Positions 10,970 to 23,133 of a stretch of 64,000 nt of DNA are shown here, in pieces. Each line of letters starts with the position of its first letter. Positions within the stretch are counted from its first letter, which is position 1. Origin of the DNA: Cervus elaphus (taxonomy: Eukaryota; Chordata; Mammalia; Artiodactyla; Cervidae); assembly GCF_910594005.1 (NCBI RefSeq), contig NC_057826.1, positions 83,139,163 to 83,203,162 on the forward strand. Reading direction: 5' to 3'. Under the pieces are notes generated by a model. That model made no database searches. It saw nothing but the letters and a program-made list of their open reading frames with translations, and was not told the DNA's origin. The translations under genes were made by a program, and so were the position numbers.

Positions 10970-11165
10970 GTTCGAAATCTCTGGGCTTCAATGCCACCTT
11001 AGCCACGAGTTAGCCATGTAATTTATTCAACCTCCCTGTGCCTCAGTTTCTCATGTGGAGGGAGACAGTCATGGCAACCCTCCCTAGGACTGCTGAGAGG
11101 ATTAAATGATATGATGTATGTAGTACCTGGCAAATGGTACATGCTTAACCCACATTAGCTCACTT
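10970..11165 (+). repeat. MIR SINE, near full length
   Basis: Forward MIR order: AGCCATGTAATTTATTCAAC, CTGTGCCTCAGTTTCTCATG, GAGAGGATTAAATGATATG and CCTGGCAAATGGTACATGC. Confidence 0.75.
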
Positions 11166-11209
11166 CTTCCTTGCCTAGGCCTTGAGCCTAGAAAAAAAGC
11201 ACCAGTCTC

Positions 11210-11455
11210 AATGGCTATTACATTTCAGATGTGTGCCAAGCGTTGCATATGAATAATCTCATTTTCATCCTCAAAATGTTATGTTAGATACTACTAGCAG
11301 ATTGAGCCAGATGAAATTTGTTGGTTTCATAGTTCAAACCGGTTGAAGGTCAGTAATTTCGTATGTTCAGCCTAACATCTTCCATTCTATTGATGAGGCA
11401 GTCAGGCTCAGGAGGCTGATATGCTCAGATCAGGCACATAGACCAGTGGTGGAGA
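11210..11455 (-). repeat. MIR SINE, interrupted or diverged
   Basis: Reverse-strand MIR pieces (GTGCCAAGCGTTGCATATG, then TTGATGAGGCAGTCAGGCTC) are separated by about 80 bases of unrelated sequence, suggesting an old insertion or strong divergence. Confidence 0.5.
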
Positions 11456-12639
11456 CGAGATGGGCTCCTGGAAGATGACACCAGAGCTGGTCAACTTAGC
11501 CCAGCCTTGGGAATAAAGGACAATAGCCACCTGTTTTTCTTTGATAGCAGGATCCCTAACTCAAGCCTAGTGGCTGTAGAAACACTTGGTCAGACCCAGT
11601 TAAAAGTCTGGAAAGACTCCGTGTAATGGTCAAAGCGAGGCTTTGTATGTAGGGAGGGCCCAGCGGGGGCATTCAGGACCCTGCACAGCAGGTTCTGAGA
11701 GTTGCTAGGCTCCTTGGGGGCCCAGGACTCAAACTTCACACTCTGATGCTTAGCCAGCCCTTCAGATGGCCACCCTCCCCACTGGAAGGGCCCGCACAGC
11801 CAAGAGCCACAGTTCACCCCACATCCAGCCACCCACAGCTCCTGCAAAGAGTGATATTGATTTGGCTGCTACTGCCGTGGTTCCTCCAGAGCTGCACTGA
11901 AGGAAAGCCCACGGACCACCTTCTGCAACCACGGAGATCCTATTTGTCAGACAGGACGCTGACCATCCCAGCCTGGACTTAGGCATGCCCAATTCAGAGG
12001 CGACAGCTTAGTCTGCATAGCCCCAGGCTCTTTTCCCAGCTTTGCTACTGGCTTGTTCTGTGCTCGTGAACCAGCCCCTTTCCCTCTCTGGGCTCTGTCT
12101 CCTCTGTAAAATAGGACCCTAGATTAAGGGCCTTGCCATTTCCTCCATCACTGAAGGTCCACAGGTCTGTATAAGCAGGTTTCAGAAGGTGACTCAACTG
12201 GTTTACTGAAACACCTTTGCTCCAGAAGAAAGGAGGTGAAGCAGTGAGATTCTCGATTTACCGTTACTAACCATCCTGGCTGATTTCAACTCATGCTATT
12301 TTTAAAGTAGCTTTTAAAACATGTCTTTTTTCTTTTCCTGTATTTCCCTCCCTTCCTCAGAGAAAAGACTAAGGAAGAAAATAAAGGAATCTACATTCTT
12401 TTCTTCCCTCACCAGCACTGTTTTTGGTTTTTTTTCAGTTGGTTGAGACAAGCAAGTGGACATTTCCTAGCAAGAATGAATGCCTTTGTCAGCTTCCATA
12501 GATTCACTGGAACTTGGTGTTGGGGAAGCCTGTGGAGACCTGAGTTTCAATACGATGCTCACAGCCATAGAAGACTAGCCAGGCAGTTTCAGCAGCCTGC
12601 TCCCGTCTCTTGACCACAGGTAAACCAGGGACAAATATT
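11456..12639. other. Unique intergenic sequence
   Basis: No gene recognised. Bases 12240-12480 contain an AT-rich, repeat-free stretch (GATTTACCGTTACTAACC and TTTTTAAAGTAGCTTTTAAA) that may be a weak conserved element. Near 12050-12120 a diverged MIR-like phrase appears (CTCTCTGGGCTCTGTCTCC, TAAAATAGGACC). Confidence 0.35.
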
Positions 12640-12753
12640 CTGGAAAGTTTGGCAAAATTAATTTGGACTTTTTAAGATGTGTATCTTTTAGAATATATCC
12701 TAAGGAAATAATCCCAAGTATAGAAAGAACCATAGGCATGTTCATGATGTGAA

Positions 12754-12925
12754 AAAGCAAATTCAGGACTTTTCTGGTGGTCCAGCGGGTAAGACTCTGC
12801 ACTCAATGCAGGGGTCCAGGGTTTGATCCCTTGTCAAGGAACTAGATTCCACACGCCACAACTAAGACCCGGTGCAGACAAATAAATAAATAAATGTTAG
12901 AAAGAAAGAAAAAGTAAAGCAAATT
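12754..12925 (+). repeat. CHR-2 tRNA-derived SINE with target-site duplication
   Basis: The element at 12764-12915 starts with GGACTTTTCTGGTGGTCCAG (the usual head is GGACTTCCCTGGTGGTCCAG) and ends with an AAATAAATAAATAAATG tail. AAAGCAAATT flanks it exactly at 12754-12763 and 12916-12925. Confidence 0.9.
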
Positions 12926-13847
12926 AAACACCCAGCAGTAAGGGGTGAGTTAAGTAAACCATCTCACATCTTATTGATGGGATACAACATACCATACAGC
13001 AATTACAAAACAAGTCCATAACACTTAGGGTAACATGGAAAAGTAAGTATGTTCTAACTATGGTGGGGGGGGGGGAATTAAGATTTGAATCTGATTGAAC
13101 ATGGTGGATTAAATGCACTTGGTCTTCTCTCACTTTCAGCATCTCATTAAACTGACACAGAGGGGGAGGCATATAAAATCGTAAGTCCAAAGTGGTCTGT
13201 GACATCAGGAGATAAGAGATTTCAGCAAATGTCTGGGCTCTGGAAAGTCATTCTGGGTGGTAATGACTCTGCAGAGTGGAGAAAGCTAAGACAGAAAGCA
13301 CTTGCAGAAGGAGACCAACGAGAAGCAGATGGATTTGCCCTGAGTTCCTGAGAGGCTCGGCGCTTGCCAGTCCAAGTCTGTGAAAGGCCGTGGTGGTTCT
13401 GGAGCAGCTGTGCTCCCTGACCCCTCTCCACGCTCCACGGCACCCTCCCGGTATCAGACTTCAGCCAGAACTCGAGAAAGGAAAGGCAATGGAAACACAT
13501 GTCTGCAGAAAGAAGAGAGGGACACCATTTCTGACACTATTCAATATGTAGCCTGATTATAATTCAAGAGTGATGATGAATACATACCCTCCAGACACGC
13601 AAAAACTAACCTCTTATGCACCTTTTCTTAGGAAGTTACTAAGCATGCACTTCAGCCAAACAAGAGAATAAACCAATAAATAGTAACACATGGGATATAG
13701 GAAAGAGGGGATCTCACCCAAGAAACTGGTACAATTTCCAGGAACTACCAAGCATGGGGCCCAGAACCCCCAGAGAGGTCCAGATAGCAGCCAGTCCAAA
13801 TGAGGGGTAAGAGGGGGAGGAGCATGGAGATTAAATAGTTTCCATTT

Positions 13848-14182
13848 TTTAATTTTATTTTTTTAATAATTTTATTTATTTTGGCTATGCCTGGTCTTCA
13901 TTGCTGCTTGGGGTTTTCCCTAGTTGCAAGGAGCAGGGGGGTTACTCTCTAGTTTCAATGGTCAGGCTTCTCACTGCAGCTTCTCTTGTTGTGCAACCCA
14001 GGCTCTGGGGCGAGGAGGCTCAGTACTCACGGTTCCTGGGCTCTAGAGCACTGGCTCAATAGCTGTGTCACAAGGGCTTCGCTGCTCCAAGGCATGTGGG
14101 GTCTTCCTGGACCAGGGATTGAACACATGTCTCCTGCATCGGCAGGCGGATTCTTAATCACTGAGCCACCAGGGAAGCCCCG
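13848..14182 (-). repeat. CHR-2 SINE, long form
   Basis: Reverse orientation: A/T-rich tail (TTTATTTATTTTGGCTATGC), body TGCTGCTTGGGGTTTTCCC, and tRNA-like head ending CACTGAGCCACCAGGGAAGC. It interrupts the old L1. Confidence 0.9.
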
Positions 14183-14690
14183 GTTCAAATTTTCAGGAAG
14201 CAATAGTGATAGACATTTGATAGCTCTCTTGGAGCACAGAGAACTAAGCCAGTGAAAAAACAAAGGAATTAATAAGAAAAATAAGATGATATACAACAAG
14301 GGAAATACGATCATAATGCCCAACTTGAGTCATGGGGAACAGTATTTTGACAGCCATAATAATGTAAGCACAGACCCAAACTGTGATATAACACAGTAGG
14401 GTAAGGAGAGAAAAAGAAAAGGTGGAGGGAAGTTAGGGCTTGTGGAGTAGCTCAATTCTCAACTGCCAGAACAAGAAATCAATAGATAATGGGAAGAAAA
14501 TGGCAACATAACAAATTATTTAGAAGTATATGGAGATTAATAATAGAAACAGTTCTTCATGGGAGTGGGGGAGGGGTGAGGAGCATTTGGGGAAACAGAT
14601 ACTTTTCACATTTAGCCTTTAGTTACTTGGATTTTTAGAGCTATGTCCATATATTACTTGGGAAAAGTAAAATTAATTTTTCCAAACTGT

Positions 14691-16195
14691 ATCCCCAGGT
14701 AGATCACAACTGTCCGTTCTTGAAGCCAAGCTAACCCAGTCCCGTATCATGCCCTCTATAAGACCATGGGTAATTTCAGGTCATTCCCAAGACTATGGCT
14801 CCCTGTTTGTTCCCAACCTGATTCTCCCACTTTTGGTCCCTCACCCCAGACCCCCAGCTCCATATAGGATGGCTATTTGCTGGTTTTTTCTTTTTCCTTT
14901 TTTTTTTTTTTCTGACTCTTTAGGTAGATTTAGAGATGCTCTTGGTTTGCTGGATTCAGTGCTTCTATTAAGGTTTTTCCTTCCATTTCTTCCCTTGGCT
15001 CCCATTGCCTGGGGTGAAGCCCCCAGCATTGCATCTACATCACACGAGCCTGCCCACCGGCCCCAACTGATTGGAGCAAGGGTGACCCCATGACCCAAGG
15101 AGAGCCAATCCCATTCTCCCTGGGAAATTCGTAATTGAGACGGAGAGCCAGACAGCTGGATGCTCTCCTGAGTAGCAGATGTAAATGTAGGCGCTGTGGG
15201 CTGGAAGGCTTCCAACTCCATGGGCATGAAGGGGAGACAGTCAGTCTGGAGCGAGGAAGACACGCAGGAGGAAGCCAGCTCAAGAGAGCATGTATTCTCA
15301 AGTAGAAAGACAAGCCAAGAGAGAAGCCGGGTCCTCGAAAGGTCTTTCCTAAGGTCTTAAATTCTTCCTGCTCCTTGGTTTCCCTAGGAGAAAGCTTTCT
15401 TTGCTGATGAAGCTAGTTTGAATTGGTTTCTGTCACTTACAACCAAAAGCATATTAAGTAAAACCAGCCTATTTTCCTAAATTCTAAATGGGGTGGGGGT
15501 TAGTGAGAAGAAGAAATTTGATTTTTTTTTGACACTCCAGCATCTATTCCCTCCCTCAATGGCCCCCAGTTTCCTTTAGGGGGCATTTTTATCCTCCCTC
15601 CCAGCCCACAGAGTACAGCCTCAGTTTACAGAAAACACAGGAGAACTGTGTTTCTCTGGGGTTGGGGGGAATAGGACTCCAGAGGCCCTTTTGCTGGAAC
15701 GCCTCCCACTGCCCTGGATCAACTCAGGGTGGACACTTGACCAGTGAGTCTCTCTCCTGGGACTCTGAATCCCCAGCAGAGGCAAGGAATGGGGCCAGGC
15801 TGGCATGCCTTCATTCAGCCCATGCACGCAGAAACTGGATACCAGGTGTGGATCCCACAGCTCCATCAGGGCCCCTCATCTTTGAGGATGGCTGGGGATG
15901 GCACCCTCAGTTTCAACAATGGGACTCTGGTTTGGGCACACCACAAAGGCTTCGGAAGCAGAGGAAGAGAATGACTGGCCGGCTGACTCCCAGGCTGAAC
16001 TCTGGCAGGGGCTGGCATTGGAGGTTTGCCGTGTACCGTGTTACCATGATCCCATTCTTACTGCCAGGCTGGGCTGGCCTGCAAACCACGGAGTATACAG
16101 CAAGAGAGTTGGTTAGAAGAAGATTATACAGTGAAAAAGTCTAGTGAGAAACATCTTTGTTTTTCTCCTTTTTCTTCTAAGAATTCTCCCAGCCC
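14691..16195. other. Unique intergenic sequence
   Basis: No gene recognised. It includes a T-run near 14899-14912 and low-complexity pyrimidine stretches. The frames on both strands at 14749-15313 and 15621-16144 overlap one another and show no recognisable domain. Confidence 0.4.
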
Positions 16196-16400
16196 CTGTG
16201 TCTCTATTTCTGCTTTACAAATAAGTTCACCTGTACCATTTTTCTAGACTTCACATATAAGCATTAATATATGATGCTTCTCTCTTTCTGGCTTACTGCA
16301 CTCTGTATGACACTCTCTAGGTTTGTCCACGTCTCCATATATGACCTGAGTTTGTTCCTTTTCATGGCTGAGTAATATTCCATTGTACATATGTTCCAGG
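16196..16400 (-). repeat. L1 LINE fragment, bovid-type
   Basis: Reverse-strand L1 phrases: TTTACAAATAAGTTCACCTG, GACTTCACATATAAGCATTA and GGCTGAGTAATATTCCATTG. Confidence 0.85.
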
Positions 16401-16419
16401 AAACTTCTAGTTTTAGAAG

Positions 16420-16560
16420 CAGACCGATCTAGAGTTGACTCCTATATCCTAGCTGAGTTTTGCCAAGTCACTTAACATCTGTGAACTTCAGCTTCCTTGT
16501 CTAAAAACTGGGGAGAACAAAGCAACTCCATCATAAGATTGTTAAAAGCAAAGTGCTCAG
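16420..16560 (+). repeat. MIR SINE
   Basis: Forward MIR core: GCCAAGTCACTTAACATCTG, AACTTCAGCTTCCTTGTCTA and AAAACTGGGGAGAACA. Confidence 0.7.
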
Positions 16561-17119
16561 GGAGACATCTGTGCACACTATCTGCCATGACCTTCTGTTA
16601 CATGAATGATACCTGCCTCGTGGCATCACTGTGAGATGATGTGAGCCAAGGGGCTTTTCTTGAAACTCTTGCTGAGAATCTACAAATGTGCAGCACAGGC
16701 GCTGAGCCAAGTGCCCACTGGGCTCAGCGCCCTCCCTGAGACCCTCAGCACCCTCCTGCAGCCCCCTGCTCACCGCTGTCCACTGCAGTGGCTTCTGGTT
16801 TTGTTTCCTCTCTGCTCTCTCAGGGCCTGGACTGGCTTCATGGGCTGCACTCAAGAAGGCCTGTGCTTGGGGTAACACTCTGCAGTCACCATCTTGACGT
16901 TCTGGAATACTGGCTCCACGTCTGGCATAGCAGATCCTGCCTAGCACGGCGCCTACATGAAGCGAGCCCTCCATCAATGTGTGTCAAAATGAGGTGAACC
17001 AGAAAAGATCTTGCTCTGCCTTCTAAGTGCTTGCTGCCTCACTGGGAGGATAGCCTGGAGGGCGCTAAAGCCCCATCCGGCACCTGGGGTGGCTTTGACA
17101 AACCCAGCTGGGAATTCAA

Positions 17120-17222
17120 CAAATGACTCAGGCCCTGAGTGTGATGCTGGACAAATGATTTCACCTCTGGGAACCTCAGTTTCTTTGGCTGTAAATTGGC
17201 GCTAAGACACCCAACTGTCAGC
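17120..17222 (+). repeat. MIR SINE fragment
   Basis: Forward MIR core: CAAATGATTTCACCTCTGGG, AACCTCAGTTTCTTTGGCTG and TAAATTGGCGC. Confidence 0.65.
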
Positions 17223-19045
17223 TCTGGAAGGCCGGCTCTGAGGTGGAAGAATGGGAGGAGTTGCCCTGCTGAGTTGTGGTCTGAAGGTGGGCTTGGGCAA
17301 TGCAAGGGCAGCTCCTGCCTCTGGGGTTCAAGAAAGGCCCCGCTCTCCAGGATCTCTGGGCCCTTCCCATCTGGTCCTGGTGTTCCTACATTGCTCTTAT
17401 TGGGGGTACGTGCCTCAGGACTCTGACATGGGTCCCTGCACCCTGAAACAGGGGTCTTCCTCGGCTGCAGGGAAACATTTCTTGCTGGTCACAAGGGCTT
17501 AACCAACATAGGAAGTTCACAGTATACCACACACCTGGCCTTCGAGGACCATGGGACAGCATCAGCAAACCCAGGGCTCCAGGAAGTCCCCTCGGGCGAC
17601 ACCCAGCCCACTCCTCCCCACTTGTGTCCCGGGACCTCTCCCAGCCTCCAAGGCCAGCCTTCACCTATTCCCCATCTACTTCACAGTTCTTCCTCCATCC
17701 TGGAGCCGGGCACTCCCCAGTGTGACTCCGGGGACATGTGATACTGGGCCGCAGGAGTAGGGGTGATGGCGCAGCATCCACAGTGGCCAATCTGAGTTAA
17801 GCCTTGCAGAAAGCAAGGGGTCCCCAAGTGATCTCCAATGTTTCCAAACCTCTAATGGGAATCCCATGTTGACCTAAGCTTGACAGCAGGGCTTACTGAA
17901 CTCCAAGGACTGAACCTTGGCTGAGACCACCTCATTCCTCAGACAACCAAGGATTGGAGACCTGGTCAGATTTTCTGAGCAGGGGTTTAGGGAGACTTCT
18001 GATTGGATGAAAAACAAAAAAAAGTGGGAAAATGAATTCATTTGGCTGGCACAATCTTTCACATCATGTTAAAAATAACAAAATAGTTTAAAAATAATAA
18101 AAGGGGCTCTTTGCAATAAACAGCTTACAGTAGGTGAGTCTGAACAACCTGGCTAAGAAATTAGGATTTAGCCATACTTTCTCCCACCTCCCTTCCCACC
18201 CCCACCATCATCACCTCCCTTCTTCTGTTCTTAGCACCTCTTCCCCCCTGAATCCTGTCCTGGACTGACCTCCCTTTCCTACCTAGGACCGACCTTCCTA
18301 GGCCAGATTGCCCTGTGGGAGAAGAGAAACATTATGAGAGCTTGGCCTCTAAGTTACCCAGGTTTCACAGGGCCGACCGCTTCCCACCTCCCAACCCACC
18401 CCCACCGTGATTCTTCCTGAAGGGTCGCCCCGAGGACAAGCAGCTTGCTAACTCAGGGGAGAGCTGGGAACTCGCAGCCCGAGTATCCGTGAAATTTATG
18501 AGTCATGGATATCACAGGACCCTGTTTTCATTCGACTTCATTCACCACTTCCTTTCTTCGTATTAATTTCTCCCAACAGCCCACTTATCTTTCCTCTTGG
18601 AGCCTTGCCCACCATTACGTTCTCTGATACGGTGGTATCTCTAACAGGCTACAGCACTCAACGCGGTGATGGGCTTTGGAGCTGGCTCACTCAAGCACTC
18701 ACAAGTTACTCTCTGTGGCTAATCAAATATCCAAACAACCTCCCCCAGCGATGTGGAGGGGCTTGGTGACAGCAAGACAGCCACAGAGCCATCTGAACCG
18801 GCCACACTTGTCTGGTGGCGGGCAGTGAGGCGTTTCTGCTGCGTCACATACCTCATGCCTTTTCCGGAGAAGAAATTGCTCTCTGGTTATTGGAATTGGA
18901 ATCTTTTTTTCTTCTTTTCTTTTGAGATGTTCCACACCAACGGTCAGTAGGATGGTGGTTAAATTTTTTTTGATGGCAAAATGAATCACAGTAGCATCTG
19001 CAGGGGTTAAAGGGAAAAGACTGTATCTAGGAACAGGTCTCACTT
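17223..19045. other. Unique intergenic sequence
   Basis: GC-rich to balanced sequence without recognised gene or repeat. Bases 18470-18620 (GTGAAATTTATGAGTCATGG, GATATCACAGGACCCTG) are repeat-free and AT-balanced and might be conserved. Two related CTCCCA/CCCACC-rich pyrimidine blocks occur near 18180 and 18390. Confidence 0.35.
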
Positions 19046-19145
19046 CTGCCCAGAGGACCCTGGACAAGTCACAGCCACTTTGAACTTCTGTTTCCTCTTT
19101 TGGAATATAAGAGAATTGGGTTAAGTGGTCCTTAGGGTTTCCAAA
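19046..19145 (+). repeat. MIR SINE fragment
   Basis: Forward MIR core: TGGACAAGTCACAGCCACTT and GAACTTCTGTTTCCTC. Confidence 0.6.
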
Positions 19146-19164
19146 CCAGAAGGTGACTCAACAT

Positions 19165-19310
19165 TATATCATACCTTACAGCTTAAACAACACTTCCATG
19201 CTTGTTACTTTATTTGATGTTCACAAGAATCCCATGGGTGAGCCCAGGAGAGGGACTATTAGCTCTAGTTTATAGCTAGGGAAATGACTTGCCCCCAGTT
19301 ATGCATCCTG
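19165..19310 (-). repeat. MIR SINE fragment
   Basis: Reverse MIR order: TTCACAAGAATCCCATGGGT, then AGCTAGGGAAATGACTTGCC. Confidence 0.6.
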
Positions 19311-19424
19311 CATGGGACAGAGTTGAGCCTCCTTCATGTCTGGTCTCCTGGCCCAGGCTTGTCCCACCTCCTGATGCAGACAGAGCAGACTCTGTGATGC
19401 CAACCACCCACTCCCTTCATCACC

Positions 19425-19565
19425 AGACAAGAGCTTCCATTCAAGCCAGAACTCAGGGGTCATCCCACCCACTTCATTTTCTGTTGGAAAAACTGAGACC
19501 CCCAGGGGGAAGTGAAAGGACCTTCCCAAGAGCGCACTGTGAAGTGCTCCTGTCTCCTGGCACCT
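19425..19565 (-). repeat. MIR-like fragment
   Basis: GGAAAAACTGAGACCCCCAGG preceded by CATTTTCTGTT resembles the reverse MIR core, though diverged and GC-rich. Confidence 0.4.
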
Positions 19566-20334
19566 AACCCAGGACCAGCCCAGCCCACTCTTCTCCTCAT
19601 GGGTACCACAGGAGTGAGAACCCCTGTATCTCAGGCCTGTGCTAAGGATGGGTCTGTCAAAAGGTGACGCTCGTAACACATTTGGGACATACCATTGTGT
19701 CATCACTACCCACACCGCCTGCATGGGGCCTGGAGACACTGTCGCTGGGGCCCTCTTGGGGGCTGATGTGTTAACAGAGCTCATGACAGGGCGGTCAGGG
19801 CCCTGTCATCCTCACCATCTCCCTGGCCATCCAGGACGGCAGTGGCCCAGCTCATCCCCTGGGCTCCTCCAAGTCCTCCGGTTTCTACCAATGCCCTGCC
19901 CCACGGGACTCGTCCACTCCCAGACCCCAGAAGGAAGTGGTTCACTCCATCTCTCCCCCCACACCCACCCTGCTGGCCAGACGGGCACAGGCTACAGGGT
20001 CCCCCGGGCACAGGCCTGCAGTGCCCACCCCTTCCTGTCGACCTGGCAATGCCAGCTCTTCTCAGCCCCACTCCCAGTTCCACACATGGCCCTGCAGAGG
20101 CGAGCACCTCCCTCCCCCATTCCCACGACACTTTGAATAAACCTCGGCGAGAGCCCTCATGCGCTCACGTGGCCTTGACCTGTCCACAGAGCTGTCCTTT
20201 GAACCGGCAGCTCCGTGAGGCTGTATTTTACTCCTCTCGGAATTTCCAGTGCCTGGACCATGGTGGGGCTCAGTGACCTTGGAGGGAGGGCAGGCAAACT
20301 TTACACACTGCCTGGAACACAGGTCTGGGCACCA
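19566..20334. other. Unique GC-rich intergenic sequence
   Basis: Several overlapping frames of 65-165 codons occur on both strands. They are rich in proline, serine and glycine, have no matching domain and coincide with high GC, so they are read as chance. Confidence 0.4.
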
Positions 20335-20445
20335 GACCCACCCTCGCTGCAATCAACGACACAATTCATCAACGTGGGAGCTTCTCCAAGCCTCAGTTTT
20401 CTGATCTACAGAATGGGAACAATGATACTATAGACCTCATCAGGA
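20335..20445 (+). repeat. MIR SINE fragment
   Basis: CCAAGCCTCAGTTTTCTGAT, then CTACAGAATGGGAACAATGA, in forward MIR order. Confidence 0.6.
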
Positions 20446-21464
20446 CTGGTGGGGGGGCGGGGGCTGCAAACCATGGAAAGTGCATCACAGTAACTGGGAA
20501 CTATTATTGTTATTATTAGGGAATTCCCTAGGAGGTTATTCCCTGGGCTCACAAGAAAGCCCCAGGGTCTCCACGCTCCTTGCAGGAAGTGCTCAGGAGA
20601 GCTGGCAGCTTGCCCTCCCTCCCTCCTCCTCCAGCCCCAGTCGGAAAACCCCTCTGTCAGGTGGCCCCAGACACAGCCAGGCTGTTTTCCTTTCCCTTGT
20701 TGACTTGGGAAAGACCTGGCTGCTGAGCCTTGGGCTGGGCCTCCCACTCTTTTAAGTGCAAACACCGAGTTGTGTATTTTGGGCCCCTCTGAAGGGCTGT
20801 TTCTGGTGAAATACCAGGTTTTGAAATACTTCAGTACTTGTTTGCCTTCGGAAGTCCGTCCATGCTTGGGTCCCTCAAGGCCTGTTTTAGAGAGGCTGGA
20901 GGGGCTGTGTGGTCCCAGAATCAGGCAGCAGGGTGCGGGAGGGCAGCAGCCCCCAGGTCCCCGGGGGGAATGAGGAGCCCCGCCCTCCTGGGGGTCCTTG
21001 CCCTGCGTGGGGAGAGCAAGCAAAGACACTCAGAGACCAAAGTGTAAATGCAAGGACAGACTAAGGCTAAGGTTCAGAGCAAGAGTTGGAGTGAAAAGTG
21101 AGCCTCCTGCAGCCCCATCTGCAGAAATACGGCTGGTCCCCACTCCCCACCCCACCCATCTAGTTTCCTCCAGCCCCTCCCCTCCTCCAGCCCCCTGCCC
21201 CCACCTCTCCACCCACACAAATATGTAAACTTCTAGGCTGGTCAAGAGCCAGTTTGAGAGGAATGGACGTTTATCTGAGCTGCAAGGCTCTAAGAAGAAG
21301 CCATCTCATCCAGCAGCAGAGGTAGAAGGGGCCAGTGAGGGAGGCAGGGCTGACTTGCTGTTAACCGCATGGATTGGAGCTGGTCCTCTACGGGGACAGA
21401 CGAACTGCCATCTCCTGGGTGGTCACTTGGGCCAAGTGTTTTTACACTCCTTGTTTACTTTAAA
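20446..21464. other. Unique GC-rich intergenic sequence
   Basis: No gene or repeat family recognised. The 207-residue minus-strand frame at 20406-21029 overlaps plus-strand frames, is biased in composition and resembles no known family. Confidence 0.4.
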
Positions 21465-21545
21465 CGGGGTTGAGAGGTGGTATCATCCTCGTGTCACAGA
21501 CAAGGAGACTGATGCTAAAACAGATTGGGATCCTGGTCTAAGGGC
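21465..21545 (-). repeat. MIR SINE fragment
   Basis: TATCATCCTCGTGTCACAGA then CAAGGAGACTGATGCTAAAA follows the reverse MIR core. Confidence 0.5.
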
Positions 21546-21955
21546 CAGGACCCTGGAAGGGGCTCCTAGGACAGGGCCCAGTGACCTCCCTTCCAGGCAG
21601 TGGCTCTGGGACGGGCAGGCTGAAAGGAAGTGGGGGAAGGGCTCACAGCAAAGGGAATGGGGAGGAATCCAGCCCAAGAAAATCAAGGCAAGATGTTTGG
21701 GACACGTTCAGAGGCTGTGAGAAGCCCAGTTTGGCAGGAGAAAAGGAGACTGGGGAGGTGAGGACAGAACAGAGGCAGGAGTTGACCAAAGAAGGGCCTC
21801 CACCCCTCCTGCCAGGGGCCCCTGTCTGAGGAGCAGCAAATGGCAGCAAATGATGACTGAGCACTGGGTGTACCCAGTGCCTGAGGGTCCCCTGACGAGG
21901 AAGGCAGGAAGGGAACTGCTTTATTTCTATAGCCATCTCCTGGAAACGTGGAGTG

Positions 21956-22158
21956 ACAGTCCCTCAGCCATGTCTGACTCCTTGTGACCCAATGAACTGA
22001 AGCCCGCCAGGCTTCTCTGTCCATGGGATTCTCCATGCAAGAACACTGGAATGGGTTGCCGTTTCCTCCTCCAGGGGATCTTCCCCACCCAGGGATCGAA
22101 CCCAGGTCTCCCACATCACAGGTGGATTCTTTACTGTCTGAGCCGCCAGGGAAGCCTG
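21956..22158 (-). repeat. Bov-tA SINE
   Basis: Reverse orientation: TGTCTGACTCCTTGTGACCC, TCCATGGGATTCTCCATGC, GGGATCGAACCCAGGTCTCC, and tRNA-like end GAGCCGCCAGGGAAGCC. Confidence 0.9.
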
Positions 22159-22617
22159 GACCCCCCCACAATGCAGACAGTCCAAAGCTGATGTCCTAGG
22201 GCTCATGTATCTCCCACAGAAAGGGACCTCTTGTCAGGCCTCCACTTGGAGTCAGGTGACCCTGAGTGACCTGGAATCCCATCCCCAGGTGGACTAGAAA
22301 TTCTGGTTCAGGTGCGGCAGGGATTAAAGGCAAACATAGACACCATGAGAAGGGGCTGCCGAAAACAACCATGAAGAAGGGGCCAGAACCACCAAAGCAA
22401 GGTGAACAGAAGTGCTCCAACTGTGACGCTGGTGAGGGCTGTCTCACAGAGGCCAGCTTTGGTGGAGAGAGAGCTGAGCCTCTGGACTCTGCTGTAAGGG
22501 CAGAAAACTTACTGCTACTCTGAGACTCCGTACCACCATTGAAGAGCAGGCCTAAGTCCACCAACAGGAATGAAAGGAGGGTATGTGGGTCACCAGCTGA
22601 GTGATGATCACTGTGCT
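22159..22617. other. Unique intergenic sequence
   Basis: No gene or repeat recognised. Weak MIR-like words near 22270-22310 are not sufficient for a call. Confidence 0.35.
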
Positions 22618-22832
22618 TGATGTCATTTTATTTATGTATTTTTTTTACTGCACTGGGTCTTCGTTGCAGCGCATGGACTTTCTCTAGTTGGAGCATGCAG
22701 GCTTTTCTAGTTGTGGCGCATGTGCTTAGTTGCCCCAAGGCACATAGGATCTTAGCTCCCTGACCAGGCATCTAACCCACGTCTTCTGTATTGGAAGGTG
22801 GATTCTTAACCCCTGGACCACCAGTGAAGTCC
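22618..22832 (-). repeat. CHR-2 SINE whose 3'-side target duplication was later split by an LTR
   Basis: Reverse-strand CHR-2: TTTATTTATGTATTTTTTTT tail, CACTGGGTCTTCGTTGCAGC body, and GGACCACCAGTGAAGTCC head. The left target copy is TGATGTCATT (22618-22627). The right copy reads TGAT (22833-22836), then the LTR, then GTTATT (23197-23202), so the LTR entered the duplication after the SINE landed. Confidence 0.85.
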
Positions 22833-23034
22833 TGATTGAAAGGTCGGGTATGTTGAGACATGCCCCGGAAATGTGCCGCAAGGCAAATTCCGGAGGCTGG
22901 CTAAACTTCCGGGGACCGACCCCCTGCAGCCTGGTCCAATCAGGTACCGACCGGAGCCCTCGGACACTGACCGCCGCTGTAGCCCGCGTTTTCTTCCTTA
23001 TACGAAAAGACCTGGCTTGGACGCCGGCCCTGGC

Positions 23035-23041
23035 TATAAAA
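23035..23041 (+). promoter_or_regulatory. TATA box of the solo LTR
   Basis: TATAAAA lies 94 bases after the LTR CCAAT box and about 90 bases before AATAAA, the normal U3-R arrangement. Present activity is unknown. Confidence 0.75.
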
Positions 23042-23127
23042 CCCCTCCCCACCCCCTCATACCTCGCAGACTCCCTTTGTCTCCTCACTCACCGGCCCCC
23101 GGGAGTTCTGCCCGAGAGCGACCGCTC

Positions 23128-23133
23128 AATAAA
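23128..23133 (+). terminator. Polyadenylation signal of the solo LTR
   Basis: AATAAA inside the R region (CTCAATAAAGGCC), the usual class I LTR context. Confidence 0.75.

Larger units (their letters stand above)
12640..14690 (+). repeat. Old L1 (L1M-type) 3' region, interrupted by two SINEs
   Basis: The sequence follows the 3' end of an old L1M-family LINE: a segment resembling the ORF2 tail/3' UTR junction (ACCATACAGCAATTACAAAA), the 3' UTR phrases TTTCAGCATCTCATTAAACT and ATAAGAGATTTCAGCAAATG, and the AT-rich end near 14580-14690. A CHR-2 SINE sits at 12764-12915 and another at about 13848-14182. An 11-G run occurs at 13065-13075. Family assignment is from remembered consensus phrases. Confidence 0.55.

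Noticed and set aside
20406..21029. 207-residue open frame on the minus strand
   Set aside because: It overlaps plus-strand frames, is biased towards glycine, serine and proline by GC content, has no domain I recognise and no splice or promoter context.
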